Part shown: positions 26,601 through 37,258 of the stretch, piece by piece
How the letters are laid out: each line of letters starts with the position of its first letter
How positions within the stretch are numbered: the stretch's first letter is position 1
Source of the DNA: Amia ocellicauda
Taxonomy: Eukaryota; Chordata; Actinopteri; Amiiformes; Amiidae
Length of the DNA: 64,000 nt
Direction: 5' to 3'
NCBI RefSeq assembly: GCF_036373705.1
Contig: NC_089868.1
Location: 11,358,520 to 11,422,519 of the forward strand
The notes under the pieces: model-generated
What the model saw: only the letters and a program-made list of their open reading frames with translations
Databases searched by the model: none
What the model was told of the DNA's origin: nothing
Made by a program: the position numbers and the translations under genes

Positions 26601-28105
26601 TCCTGCAACAGGGTGGGGACTGTAAGTAACACTAACTTTGGAGAGACCTAGACAGACATACAGGCACACAAACACACACACACAGGGATGGGCAGCTCTT
26701 CATTGTAAAGGTCTTCAGCATTAAATACATGAAAATGCCTCTCACTGAGACCAGTTGAGGGACATATCAATGTAGCCGGGTCTGAGCAAAACGCATTCAG
26801 TTAAAGATTACTTGACTACTTTTTATGTCCATGGGAGTGAGACCACTTAAACGCAAAAAACAAAACAAATTTGAATGTTATTCATAGATATATTCCCATT
26901 AGCTTCCTTAGTAGGTTGTCTATCTTATGGATGGGCAGAGATGGCCAGATAGATATGAATGAGAAACCCATGTTGTTGCTATGGTATGAATTGTAATGGT
27001 AATATTTCCATTGATAAAACCAGAACATCTCCTTTTTGTGCTGCCTCTTAACCTATAAAAATATGACCGTGCCTTTCTGAAATGAGGTCCTGTAGTCAGC
27101 AGTTTTGAACACTGCCGAACACCGCAGATGAGTTGACCAAACATGACCGGACAGCAGACTGCAGGCCTCTGCCATGCCTTCTGACTGGCGCTATGATCTT
27201 TCAACTCTCTTCCCTGGCCTCCTGTAGCATAGTGTCTTATACCGAGTCCTGTGCGAAGGCTCAATGCTTTCTGAATGTAAGCAAAACCACCTTACAGCTA
27301 AGCCTCTCAATTAACAACCCCTGTGTGTGGTCAGCTGCATGACGCCAAAGTGTAACATTTACTACTTCAAGTCATGCTGTTTTTGAGTGAAATGTATATA
27401 TAGTGTTGTTTGTGCAGAATGAATACTTGGAGCAATCACTGTGGTGGTAAGCCAGTGTTGTCCGCCCTAGGCCGAAGATAAGGACAGGTGTTTCTGGTTT
27501 GTTTGTGAAGCTACCGGAAAGGTCATTGCCCTAATCAGCTCATCTACTCCAAAGTCCACTTCATTGCTTTTTTTTTGGTTCTCTTGGTTTTTACATGTTT
27601 CATGTTTTCTTACGTGAATCCCAGTTATTCCACAGACTTTTCTAGAATAAACTGGTTTAATGCTTACTTGGGCAGAAATACTTTCTACAACTGACTGCAA
27701 CCAGAAAAATGTACACAAATTCCCAAGGGGGAGGGAGGAGACTGAATAGATTGCAGTTATTGTGAAATGTATTTTTATCTAATGAATTCATATTGAGACC
27801 ACCTTTAAAGTGACCTTAAAATACAGACAAACTTTGATTTAAATTATATTAAAGAAGCCATTCATGTCAGCATAATTTTAATGCCTCTGAGAAGTGAGGT
27901 ATTTTATTAATCAATTGTATCTGTATCTATGAGGTAGTAGGTACTACCTACAACTTACGTACAATTTGTTTTTTTATTTCATTTGCCAATACTTGGTAAA
28001 ATACTGTTGTTTTTTTTTACTACTACCAAAAATGCCAACACTGATGATTTCATAGGAGCTTCATTTTTTGCAATCTGTAAATGTTGTTAATAGCTAATAT
28101 ATGGG

Positions 28106-28155
<50 letters not shown>

Positions 28156-28651
28156 GTTAAACACATTTTATTATGTGTTAAATGTGTTCTATTTAATTGT
28201 ATCAAGTAGAAATTTGATCTTGTTAAAGACTGACTCATGACAGATGGTTAATTCTTAGGAACATAGTTTTAATGCTTGTTTTAGTCCATTATTAATAATT
28301 TTGAGAAACGCACTTGGCCTTAAAAATGGTAATTAAACAGTGAAAGTGGTCAAAGTCACTTTGAATTACTCAGATTTATTATTAACATTTATTTTGATTT
28401 AGCAGTAGCTTCAAACTCCAGGTCTGTTGGCATATAATGAATGGAACAGAACTATATATTTTGTTTTTTAAATAAATCAAAGACCACAATTTCCTCTGTC
28501 CAGCACCAACATAAAGGGATATTATTTGTGTTTTACACAACTTTTTGTTAAATTGTTAACATTTCCCAAAATGCTAGTCAAAATTATTATAGTGAATATG
28601 TATTAGTTGATTTACCATTACCTGATTGCCAGTTGATGAATAGTTTGCCAT
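20685..28651 (-). CDS. UOX: UOX, urate oxidase (uricase), intact, peroxisomal
   Basis: Oxidises urate to 5-hydroxyisourate in peroxisomes, the first uricolytic step. Eight exons on the minus strand: 28651-28622, 26602-26390, 25724-25608, 25244-25166, 24902-24716, 24354-24231, 23557-23474 and 20759-20685. All are GT-AG and phases agree, giving 302 residues, the usual length. The start is [10 protein letters not shown] in exon 1. Active-site residues known from Aspergillus uricase are all present: K21, T66 ([10 protein letters not shown]), F168 and R185 (in the signature around [11 protein letters not shown]...RDR), Q234 (SPSVQKTLY), N260 and H262 ([10 protein letters not shown]). The C-terminus SRL is a PTS1 peroxisomal import signal. 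Residues 202-209 (NVPFSSAW) are divergent from the vertebrate DVDFEATW type, but the splice phase is right. The last intron (20760-23473) contains a complete Tc1/mariner transposon. UOX is a pseudogene in humans but appears functional here. Confidence 0.96.
21166..22386 (+). mobile_element. Tc1/mariner transposon, DD36E type, complete (copy A)
   Basis: 1,221 bp with perfect inverted ends of about 29 bp starting CACTCACCTAAAGGATTA and flanked by TA on both sides (21164-21165 and 22387-22388). It carries one intact transposase gene. It lies in the last intron of UOX, opposite to UOX transcription. The D-to-E spacing and short ends match the DD36E group described as Incomer; that family name is from memory. 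Copy B at 42486 differs by few bases, so both are young. Confidence 0.95.
21314..22354 (+). CDS. Transposase of DD36E Tc1/mariner element, intact
   Basis: 346-residue open frame without interruption. N-terminal helix-turn-helix segments for end binding ([35 protein letters not shown]) are followed by a second DNA-binding part near residues 60-120. The RNase H-fold catalytic triad is D155 (AWSDESR), D246 ([10 protein letters not shown]) and E283 ([10 protein letters not shown]). I count 36 residues between the last two, against 34 in classical Tc1. The glycine-rich [13 protein letters not shown] segment typical of Tc1 enzymes is present. The start ATG 21314 gives MRMKGDL; the ATG at 21320 is an alternative. 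Every hallmark is intact, so it could be active or only recently silenced. Confidence 0.93.
   Translation: MRMKGDLSNFERGMVVGARRAGLSISQSAQLLGFSRTTISRVYKEWCENGKTSSMRQSCGRKCLVDARGQRRMGRLIQADRRATLTEITTRYNRGMQQSICEATTRTTLSRMGYNSRRPHRVPLISTTNRKKRLQFAQAHQNWTVEDWKNVAWSDESRFLLRHSDGRVRIWCKQNENMDPSCLVTTVQAGGGGVMVWGMFSWHTLGPLVPIGHRLNATAYLSIVSDHVHPFMTTMYPSSDGYFQQDNAPCHKGRIISNWFLEHDNEFTVLNWPPQSPDLNPIEHLWDVVERELRALGVHPTNLHQLQDAILSIWANITKECFQHLVESMPLRIKAVLKAKGGQTQY
22390..23473. other. Remainder of UOX last intron
   Basis: No exon or repeat recognised between the transposon and UOX exon 7. The sequence is AT-rich and unique-looking. Confidence 0.5.
26603..28621 (-). other. UOX intron 1
   Basis: Donor CAG|GTAATG at 28622/28621 and acceptor TGTTGCAG at 26603. 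It contains a (CA)n-rich tract near 26664 and the (ATT)n array at 28104-28155. No other gene was seen. Confidence 0.6.
28104..28155. repeat. (ATT)n microsatellite
   Basis: About 17 ATT units in UOX intron 1. Confidence 0.95.
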
Positions 28652-28737
28652 ATTGTCCTGATATCGGAGTTGCTCCTAACCACACGGTCTTGTTGATGTT
28701 GTCTCTTAACTAACTGCTATGTGGACTTCAGCTGCAG

Positions 28738-28745
28738 TTTTAAAG
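28738..28745 (-). promoter_or_regulatory. Possible UOX TATA-like box
   Basis: Minus-strand CTTTAAAA lies about 90 bp upstream of the UOX start codon, a reasonable position for a core promoter. Motif only. Confidence 0.25.
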
Positions 28746-28759
28746 GGTAGCTTCTTTTT

Positions 28760-29457
28760 TTTGGGGGGTGGGGGGTGGAGCGTAAGTCACACAAGTTCAA
28801 CCAGAACACATTATGTATTATAATATTTAGTCAGTAACACCCTATAATTATGTTTTTATTCCATGAAAGCATATGTATCTTTAGTTTGTATACATTTTTG
28901 TTTTTATAAACTCTTTTTAACCTCTTATTTTGTCAAGACACAATACACAGAAAGGCTTCTACTGAGGTTTTAATAAATAAAACCATACGTAAGCACTGTA
29001 CACTAACATACAATGCATTTCGTTACAATTTCTTTTACAATGGATCTGTTTCATGGTCATTTTCTGTTCTATCTAGTGCCTTAGTTTACATTTTCAAGGC
29101 GTCTACTGAAACAAATCTACAGGAGGCACAGGTAGACATACTGCACTTTATGACTGGAGGTTTTTGAGTGGGAGGTTATTGTATAGCACAGTGTGTTCCT
29201 ATATATTGAGATAATGTGCTGTAGAGATCTCTGGAGGGTGCAGTGCAAGAGCTTTTACTGGATGTTTTACATCCTGACTTGGAAACAGGCTTTTAAATCT
29301 GCTGAAATTCAGGGAATGTTGTTTGCAGGGCTGAGTGGAATATGAATCTTAATTTTAGTGATAAGCATTCCCATTCTAAATCTAATGCTCCACAGAGTAT
29401 AAGAGTACCTAACTTCTTTGACTCCAGCCATACACTTGAAAGCTCTTACGTGAAGAG
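28760..29457. other. Intergenic, UOX upstream region
   Basis: No gene or clear repeat recognised. A short G-rich run occurs at 28761-28778. Confidence 0.4.
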
Positions 29458-29527
<70 letters not shown>

Positions 29528-29535
29528 TATTTATT
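29458..29535. repeat. (ATT)n microsatellite
   Basis: About 23 ATT units, abutting the fish repeat motif at 29531. Confidence 0.95.
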
Positions 29536-29565
29536 AGCAGATGCCCTTATCCAGGGAGACTTACA
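29531..29565. repeat. Fish interspersed repeat end (CCCTTATCCAGGG motif)
   Basis: GCAGATGCCCTTATCCAGGG then AGACTTACA is a sequence widely dispersed in fish genomes. Related copies lie at 54349 (plus) and 55991 (minus). Here it follows the ATT array directly. Confidence 0.55.
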
Positions 29566-30097
29566 CAATATATATAGGCTGATGTGTAAATAACAGGCCA
29601 CAGCAAAACACGCAGTCCAATGTCTGTTGATGTCTGATGAAGGATTAAAAGGAATTTAAACCAATACAGAGCATCTACAGGAAGTTTTCAGTAAAAATGT
29701 ACACCTTGTAAGAAATATCATAATTACTGTAAAGCCAATGTCTGGTGATGGAGGGCCAATTTCAGGAGGTTGATTGGGATGGGGGGGCTGCATTAGAAAA
29801 TGAATCACAGATGAATACGAAATATGTCCCAAATCATACCTTTTTATTTCCTATACATTTCTGTTATGGAACATTTATGAACTTTAATTGTTTTATTTTT
29901 CCCCCCAAAATGAAATGCAATTTGTAACATTTTCAGAAAGTGTAAAAATATAGTAAAGGTTCAGAAAAGGGGTGGATGAAGGTTGGCTTTGGGGGTCAGC
30001 ACCAAACATCATCGGGGGCCACATTTTGGGAACTCCTGCTGTAAAGAAATAGTTTAGAGGAGCCGTGTGTAGGAATTTGGTAAGAATGGAGGCAAAA
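29566..30097. other. Intergenic, with a possible hAT end fragment
   Basis: No gene seen. Around 29960-30040 the text ends TTTTGGGAACTCCTG, the same end sequence as the hAT-like insert at 35584-35840, so a truncated relative may be present. Confidence 0.3.
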
Positions 30098-30099
30098 TA

Positions 30100-31161
30100 C
30101 AGTGAGGGGAAAAAAGTATTTGATCTCCTTCTGATTTTGTACGTTTGCCCACTGACAAAGAAATGATCAGTCTATAATTTTAATGGTAGGTGTATTTTAA
30201 CAGTGAGAGACAGAATAACAACAAAAAAATCCAGAAAAACGCATTTCAAAAAAGTTATAAATTGATTTACATGTTAATGAGTGAAATAAGTATTTGACCC
30301 CTTCGACTTAGTACTTGGTGGCAAAACCCTTGTTGGCAATCACAGAGGTCACACGTTTCTTGTAGTTGGCCACCAGGTTTGCACACATCTCGATTTTGGT
30401 CTCATCTGACCACAACACTTTCACCCAGTTCTCCTCTGAATCATTCAGATGTTCATTGGCAAACTTCAGACGGGCCTGTACATGTGCTTTCTTGAGCAGG
30501 GGGACCTTGCGGGCGCTGCAGGATTTCAGTCCTTCACAGCGTAGTGTGTTACCAATTGTTTTCTTGGTGACTATGGTCCCAGCTGCCTTGAGATCATTAA
30601 CAAGATCCTCCCGTGTAGTTCTGGGCTGATTCCTCACCGTTCTCATGATCATTGAAACTCCACGACGTGAGATCTTGCATGGAGCCCCAGACCGAGGGAG
30701 ACTGACAGTTATTTTGTGTTTCTTCCATTTGCGAATAATCGCACCAACTGTTGTCACCTTCTCACCAAGCTGCTTGGCGATGGTCTTGTAGCCCATTCCA
30801 GCCTTGTGTAGGTCTACAATCCTGTCCCTGACATCCTTGGACAGCTCTTTGGTCTTGGCCATGGTGGAGAGTTTGGAATCTGATTGATTGATTGCTTCTG
30901 TGGACAGGTGTCTTTTATACAGGTAACAAGCTGAGATTAGGAGCACTCCCTTTAAGAGAGTGCTCCTAATCTCAGCTCGTTACCTGTATAAAAGACACCT
31001 GGGAGCCAGAAATCTTGCTGATTGATAAGGGATCAAATACTTATTTCCCTCATTATCATGCAAATCAATTTATAACTTTTTTGAATACACCTACCATTAA
31101 AATTATAGACTGATCATTTATTGGTCAGTGGGCAAACATCGAATACTTTTTTCCCTCACTG
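30100..31161 (-). mobile_element. Tc1-like transposon, internally deleted (copy D)
   Basis: 1,062 bp with long inverted ends beginning CAGTGAGGGGAAAAAAGTAT and flanked by TA on both sides. It belongs to the same family as the element at 37495-39058 but on the minus strand. Compared with that copy about 438 bp of the transposase centre is missing. A long hairpin (about 40-bp arms) lies at 30904-31003, between the transposase start and the right end. Confidence 0.92.
30308..30862 (-). pseudogene. Internally deleted Tc1 transposase
   Basis: Reads [11 protein letters not shown] from 30862, through the paired helix-turn-helix region ([25 protein letters not shown]) and the first catalytic segment LWSDETKIE. 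It then jumps straight to the last residues [13 protein letters not shown]...FATKY. The second D and the E are lost, but the deletion is 146 codons long and keeps the frame, leaving a DNA-binding protein without catalysis. The junction carries a 3-base GAG microhomology, judged against the 37.5 kb copy. Confidence 0.88.
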
Positions 31162-31163
31162 TA

Positions 31164-31380
31164 TATTGTATCATTAAACTAGATTCAAATAAATTATGGA
31201 GGAAAACACCTGTTTTTTCCTATTTATCTTTCGGCAACTATTGTCTATTAATGTAGCACAGTTCTGCTTTTTCTGCAGTAAAAATAAAAGTATTACTTCT
31301 CTATTTTAGTACTAAGTCGTTTCATTTGTGTTAGTTGCTTCTCATCTACAGCAGTGAAGTGAAGGCGTGTTGTGGAGAAA
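31164..31380 (+). promoter_or_regulatory. Upstream region of DNASE2B
   Basis: 217 bp separate the transposon end from the DNASE2B start codon, so the promoter and 5' UTR must lie here or include transposon sequence. No TATA box or CpG cluster is evident. Confidence 0.3.
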
Positions 31381-33863
31381 ATGAGGCTCATTTTACTTCA
31401 TGTAATCTTTCTGAGTTTCTCCTCTTGTCAGGGAGACATTTCCTGTAGGAATGAAGCTGGCGCTCCTGTAGACTGGTAGGTTTACGCTCGTTAGCAGGCT
31501 GCAGTAACTGAGATTCACAATATGACGAAGCCCTTTGTAGAAACAGGGTAGAACGTGTCACAAGAATTTAAAAATGGCACACTGTGTTTTCTGTCTTGCC
31601 TAAAGGCTTCATTCTTTATATTTTCTCACTTCATGGAGAGAAACAAATTGAAATTTCACTTGTCAAAATTCATTTGGGCAATTTATAGACATTGTTGTTG
31701 TTTTGTTTTATTCACCAAACCCTTTTTATGAATAAAGAAAAAAGTTCAAGCAAAGCACAGTCAGTGTAGTGTGTATTTTTAAATGTGGGAATCCTTTAAT
31801 ACTGAATGACCCAGATAGACTTCTTAGAAATGATGGCTTTATATTCCCTGAGGTGAACAAAGCATGATAACTGCCTTCTTTTGGCAATTTCACATGTTGT
31901 TGCTGTGACAACACAGAAAAAGCACCCTTTAGAGAGAACCAAAAATAGCTTGAAATAATCAAAAAATAAATGACACTTGTTATCTAGAGGGTATAGCTTG
32001 TTCTTAAACAGTCAGCCACATGAGTTCCTCCCTCTTTATTTGCATTTCATTCATGTCTCTCATAAAGACTCACTTTGTGGAGACATTTGCCATGTTTGTG
32101 TATGTGTTTGTGTATATATACGGAAGGGATTTGTATTTTATGTATTTATTTATTTAGTTAGTTTCTTATCTTTATTTCTAGGTTCATCATTTACAAGTTG
32201 CCCAAGTACAAAATAGGACAAATTGGAAGTGGAGTGGATTACATGTACCTGGACTCTGTGGCTAAAGAGTGGCAGTTGAGTGGGTTTCTGGTCAATACGA
32301 GTCAGGGGGCTCTTGGGAAGACACTGGGCCAGTTGTACGAGAGACAGGAATACAAGGTGAGGTAAAGAACACAAAGTGTACCAGGCTCTCAAATAGCCAT
32401 TCTTGATGCTGCTCTACAAATTCAAGGCAATCTTAAGACATATCTTGGTGAATATTAACAGCTGCAGGCCAATTTCAAGTATAATTCATGTGTGATGCAG
32501 AAACAACACTTTCCATTGAAAGCAACAGCTGCTGAAAGCAAAGTTTCATTTCTTGTTTTGTGACCATTTGAGGTATAGATGAGGACATTATTATCCCCAT
32601 TTCTTTTTTCTTTCAAACAGTCAAACAGCTCTGCATATATGCTATATAACGATGCTCCTCCCTTGCTGGACTATATGAAGTATCATGGACACACAAAAGG
32701 TACTTGCATCCATACTCTACTACTCCCGATACAACCAAATATTTCTGTGCTGTATTTATTCACAAATGGTACTTCTAAAGCAAGACCCGAATAATAAAGC
32801 TATAAATTGTATCTGAAGGCTGTATCCTGCGATGATCTTGGGGGAAACAATAGTTAATATAAGCTAATAAGTACATTTGCAGCCTGGAGACCTCAATAAA
32901 CACTTTACACTACAAAATGAATCCAGGGTGCCTTCTTGTGTATTTTCACGTCATGTCTGTCAGCAGGTTTCTGTGATCTGGCAGAGGTTCCCTAGGTTAC
33001 ATGCCTCGTGGGGATGTATATATGTTACATTATGTGTAAACCCCTCCAATCCCTCACAGAAATTCCAGTTCCCCCACATCCCCTCCCCTCGTCCAATATT
33101 TATCAGGCCTTGGGGGGAGGTGCAGGGTAATGGCCCCAGTCCTGATTAGCACTGTTGACTTTGACTTTAGCTTTGAAAAAGTCCAATGCTGTACACCAAA
33201 CCTTGGATAACATTTCCGCGCATACAGATATGATATTTTAGTTTTTCTACAAAGGTCATGCCACTGAGTTACTGTTTCCCCTGAGCTTTAACAAAGTGGA
33301 AAGCTTAGAATTATAATCCTGGTTCATTGAAGAGATTGCTAAACCATAACTTACAAAACATTGCCTTCATAACATAGCTTTTTGTGTAATTGTGGCTACA
33401 CAGGGTGAACTGCTTTTATTTCTTATTGTGGCATAATTTCTAAGGCAAGGAAGTTGGTGAATATAATATGGTTTGGTAATTCTTAGGAGAGTATATGTTG
33501 GCTTGAGAAAGGTCTAATGATTGGCCCTGTGTTCATAGTCAAATATTTAGTCAGAGAATTAAGTTAGAATGTGCCATTTTCCAAGTTCAACACAATGCTT
33601 TTAGACTGTCCCTTTTCTCATTGTGTGATATCGGTGGAATGGATTGAGTTTTCATGAGCTGTGCATCTCCCCACAGGAGTGCTACACTTTGACCAGTTCC
33701 AGGGCTTCTGGCTCAGCCACACTGTGCCTCACTTCCCCCCTTTCCCAGAGAAGGGCTATGGTTGGCCATCTACAGCGATGCGGAACGGACAGACAGCTTT
33801 CTGTGTCACTTACAAATACGGACAATTCGCTCAAATAGGTGAGGAGCGCAACCCAGCCAAGAA

Positions 33864-33895
<32 letters not shown>

Positions 33896-36800
33896 CGCTT
33901 GATTTCGGGGCCACATTCTCTTTCATCTTGGATGCAACTTTTGATGTCAAATTATTCTCATTGTTAGTGTCAAGCACTGAGCTGTGAAGTCCACACAAAA
34001 CAAATCTGGCATGGTAAACTTATCCCCATTCATGCAATATATGTATGACCCCATTTGGCATGGATTGTTCTGGAACTTGCAAAGTGAGGTATATATAATC
34101 CATATTTGTTTTTTGTTGTGTCAGTGCCTCAGAGTTTTATGCATTTAAATGAAGATTTTTTTCCCACTTATCTATGCTACACACAGGTTATTTTTGTGGG
34201 AAAATCTATATATTAAAACACATGTATTAGTGGATATTGCTATCAATGGCTGATATTGGCATACTTTGTGTTTGTCCAGCTGAGCAGCTGCTGTCCTATA
34301 ACCCCCGTGTGTACAACTGCTCCTTGCCTGAGGTCTTTCAGCATGAGCTCCCCAGCCTGGCCTGTATCTGTGAGGGCTCCAAGATGCCCTGGGTGCCCGG
34401 GAAGAGGGTCAAAAAGCTGGTCTCTGCTGGAGGGGAGAGCTTCCTCAGCCTTGCCAAATCCAGCTACTTTGTTGATGGTGAGGTTGATTTTCCCTTTCAA
34501 AGTGAGCCTGATTATAAGAAACGGACCAAGCAAACATATTTTGAAAGGACACAAACTGCCTTTTTAAGTTTAGACATAATCTTTGCCCTGGATTAAAGTG
34601 AAAAGTTGATGAATGTCGGTGTTAATGATGATATATTGTGGGAGAAGTAAGGTAGATTGCGTCTTGTCACTTAGTTGCCGAGATGGCACAGGAGCTCGGC
34701 CAAATTTAGGATCCTTCTTGATCAATCAGAGCTTTGAAGATAGTTATAGGAAAAGGGCCTCACCTTGAAGAAAGAAAAGAGCCTCTCCCATAGGTGTTCA
34801 GTTGGGTTGAGATCTGATGACTGGGAAGGCCAGATACATTTTCATACATGCCACACAGCATGATAGGGTTTTAATTGCTTAACTCTGTACCATGCACTAC
34901 ACCTTCTCCTTCTCCTTCTTCTCCTTTAACATAATTCACAAGCAAATTGTGGTAACACTTTACAATAAGTCTCTCACTTACAGTGTATTTACATAGTAGG
35001 TACTCAGTAACTACCTTAGTAGGGCTATATGAAATCGATGTTGCGGGGAACATGGACGGAATCATGGAATTCAGGGTGAAAAACTGAATCAGTCACTCGA
35101 ACACGAAAGTGAATAACACTGATAATCTCGTTATCATGGCACCTGTCAGTGGGTGGGATATATTAGGCAGCAAGTGAACATGTTGCCCTCAAAGTTGATG
35201 TGTTAGAAGCAGGAAAAACAGCTGCAATGCTCTTGGCACAGATTCTACGAGTGTCTGGAACTCTACTGGAGGGATGAACACCATTCTACCAAAAGATATT
35301 CCCTCATTTGGTGTTTTGATGATGGTGGTGGAAAGCGCTGTCTAACACGTCGGTTCAAAATCTCCCATAGGTGTTCAATTGGGTTGAGATCTGGTGACTG
35401 CGATGACCATAGCATCATTTTTATACTCATCACACCATTCAGTGAGCCCTCGTGCCCTGTGGATGCGGGCATTGTCATCCTGGAAGAGACCACTCCCATC
35501 AGGATAGAAATGTGTCACCATAGGATAAAGGTGATCTCTCAGAATAACTTTGTCATGATTTGCAGTGACCCTTCCCTCTAAGGCAGCGTTTCCCAAACTG
35601 TGGTGACCCCCCAACTCTCATGCCATTTTGGCCTGAGCCCCCCACCCTTTCCCCCGCTCTCACGCAACTTTGCCATGACACCACCCCCCCCACTCTCATG
35701 CCATTTTGCCATGCACCCCCAACCCCCCCGAGCTTTCACGCTTTTTTATGGTCCTCCCCCTTCACTAACACTATTTTGCTGTGACCTACTTTCCAGTGGG
35801 GGCAAAGGGGTACTTGGGTCCAAAAGTTTGGGAACTCCTGTTCTAAGGGGACAAGTGGACCCAAACCATACCAGGAAAATGCTACCACAGCATATCAGAG
35901 CCTCCGGACCCCCTCACTGTAGGGGTCAAACAGTCAGGCCTGTACTGTTCTCTTGGTGTCCCACGCATGACTCACCTGACCATTTAACTTTTGTCCACAT
36001 GTCTGTAGACCAGTGCCTATGGTTTGTTCACCACTGAACTCTCAGATGTGCATTTGTCTTTGTAATGAGGGGTTTATGCACTGCAGCCCTACTATACTAT
36101 CCCTCTCTGTGTAGATCTCCACAGACTGTTCTTGCTGACTCAGTCTGATCACTTCCTGCATTGACATTCTGAGTCACCTGGGAAAGCTCTTCTGGCCTTT
36201 CTTACATATCGCAGTCTTGCACGCACATCATGGTCATCGAATGTACACTTTCAACCACAATTTCCAAACCTATTTACTGATATCTTTCCCAGATCTAAAT
36301 GCAGATGTAACTTTAGTCACTGTTCCTATTGAAACACTAGCCAGTCTCTGTGAATGAAGCTACTGCCATTCGTGCCCCAATAATGACCCCCTCTTTCAAA
36401 GTCACTTAGATCCTTTCCTCTTGCCATCTTGATCCAAAATCACGGTCAACTGGGCCTGCTCAGCATTTTTATACATGCCACAGAACATGATAGGATGTTA
36501 ATTGCTTAATTGAATCATGCAGTATCGACCTGTTTGGAGGCATCTGCTTTCATTATGTTCCTCAACTCATTTTTTTCCTTTAATTTGTCACCCGTCTGTA
36601 TATGAAAGCACTGTGAACTAGTACAGTGTTTGTATAATAAGAAGCTTCAAGAAACGCACATCATACATGTCCTGTAAAAAAATGTAAACAATAGAAAAGC
36701 ATCGCCTGCCTCTTGTGCCGCTTCACTCTTGCTACTGCAGCACCAGTATCGATTGAGTGAAATCAACGACAAATAACTGAATAAGAGTTACAATGGTGAA

Positions 36801-37044
36801 GGATAAGAATAAACATTTTCATACTGTACAGTCATGCAATGTACATTTGTGTATCAAGTAAAGAAAGGACACACAGCATATCAGCATCATCAACTCCTAT
36901 TAAATAATATTTCATTATATTGGTATTTACATGTTATGAAGTTAAAAAACTAAATATGACAAACATGACATGAATTTGATGCCACCACAGTATGTTAAAA
37001 GAGACTGTTGTGATGGGACATTGAAAACGATTGGTATGCATGTA

Positions 37045-37097
<53 letters not shown>

Positions 37098-37227
37098 CAT
37101 TATTATTACTACTACTACTACAATGTATCCAAGGTGACAAACAGAATTCATTAATAATTTAAATATAGTTAAGCAAAATTAATTAATAATTAGTTAGACT
37201 AATAAGAGACTAAGATACTTAGACTAA

Positions 37228-37258
<31 letters not shown>

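Noticed and set aside
26358-26681. 107-codon minus frame overlapping UOX exon 2
   Set aside because: Alternative-frame shadow of the UOX exon.
29342-29593. Poly-isoleucine 'protein' over the ATT array
   Set aside because: Translation of a microsatellite. The same applies to frames at 36934-37151 and 57928-58230.
35600-36037. 145-codon proline-rich frame
   Set aside because: It translates the C-rich hAT insert and a Tc1 relic. No gene.
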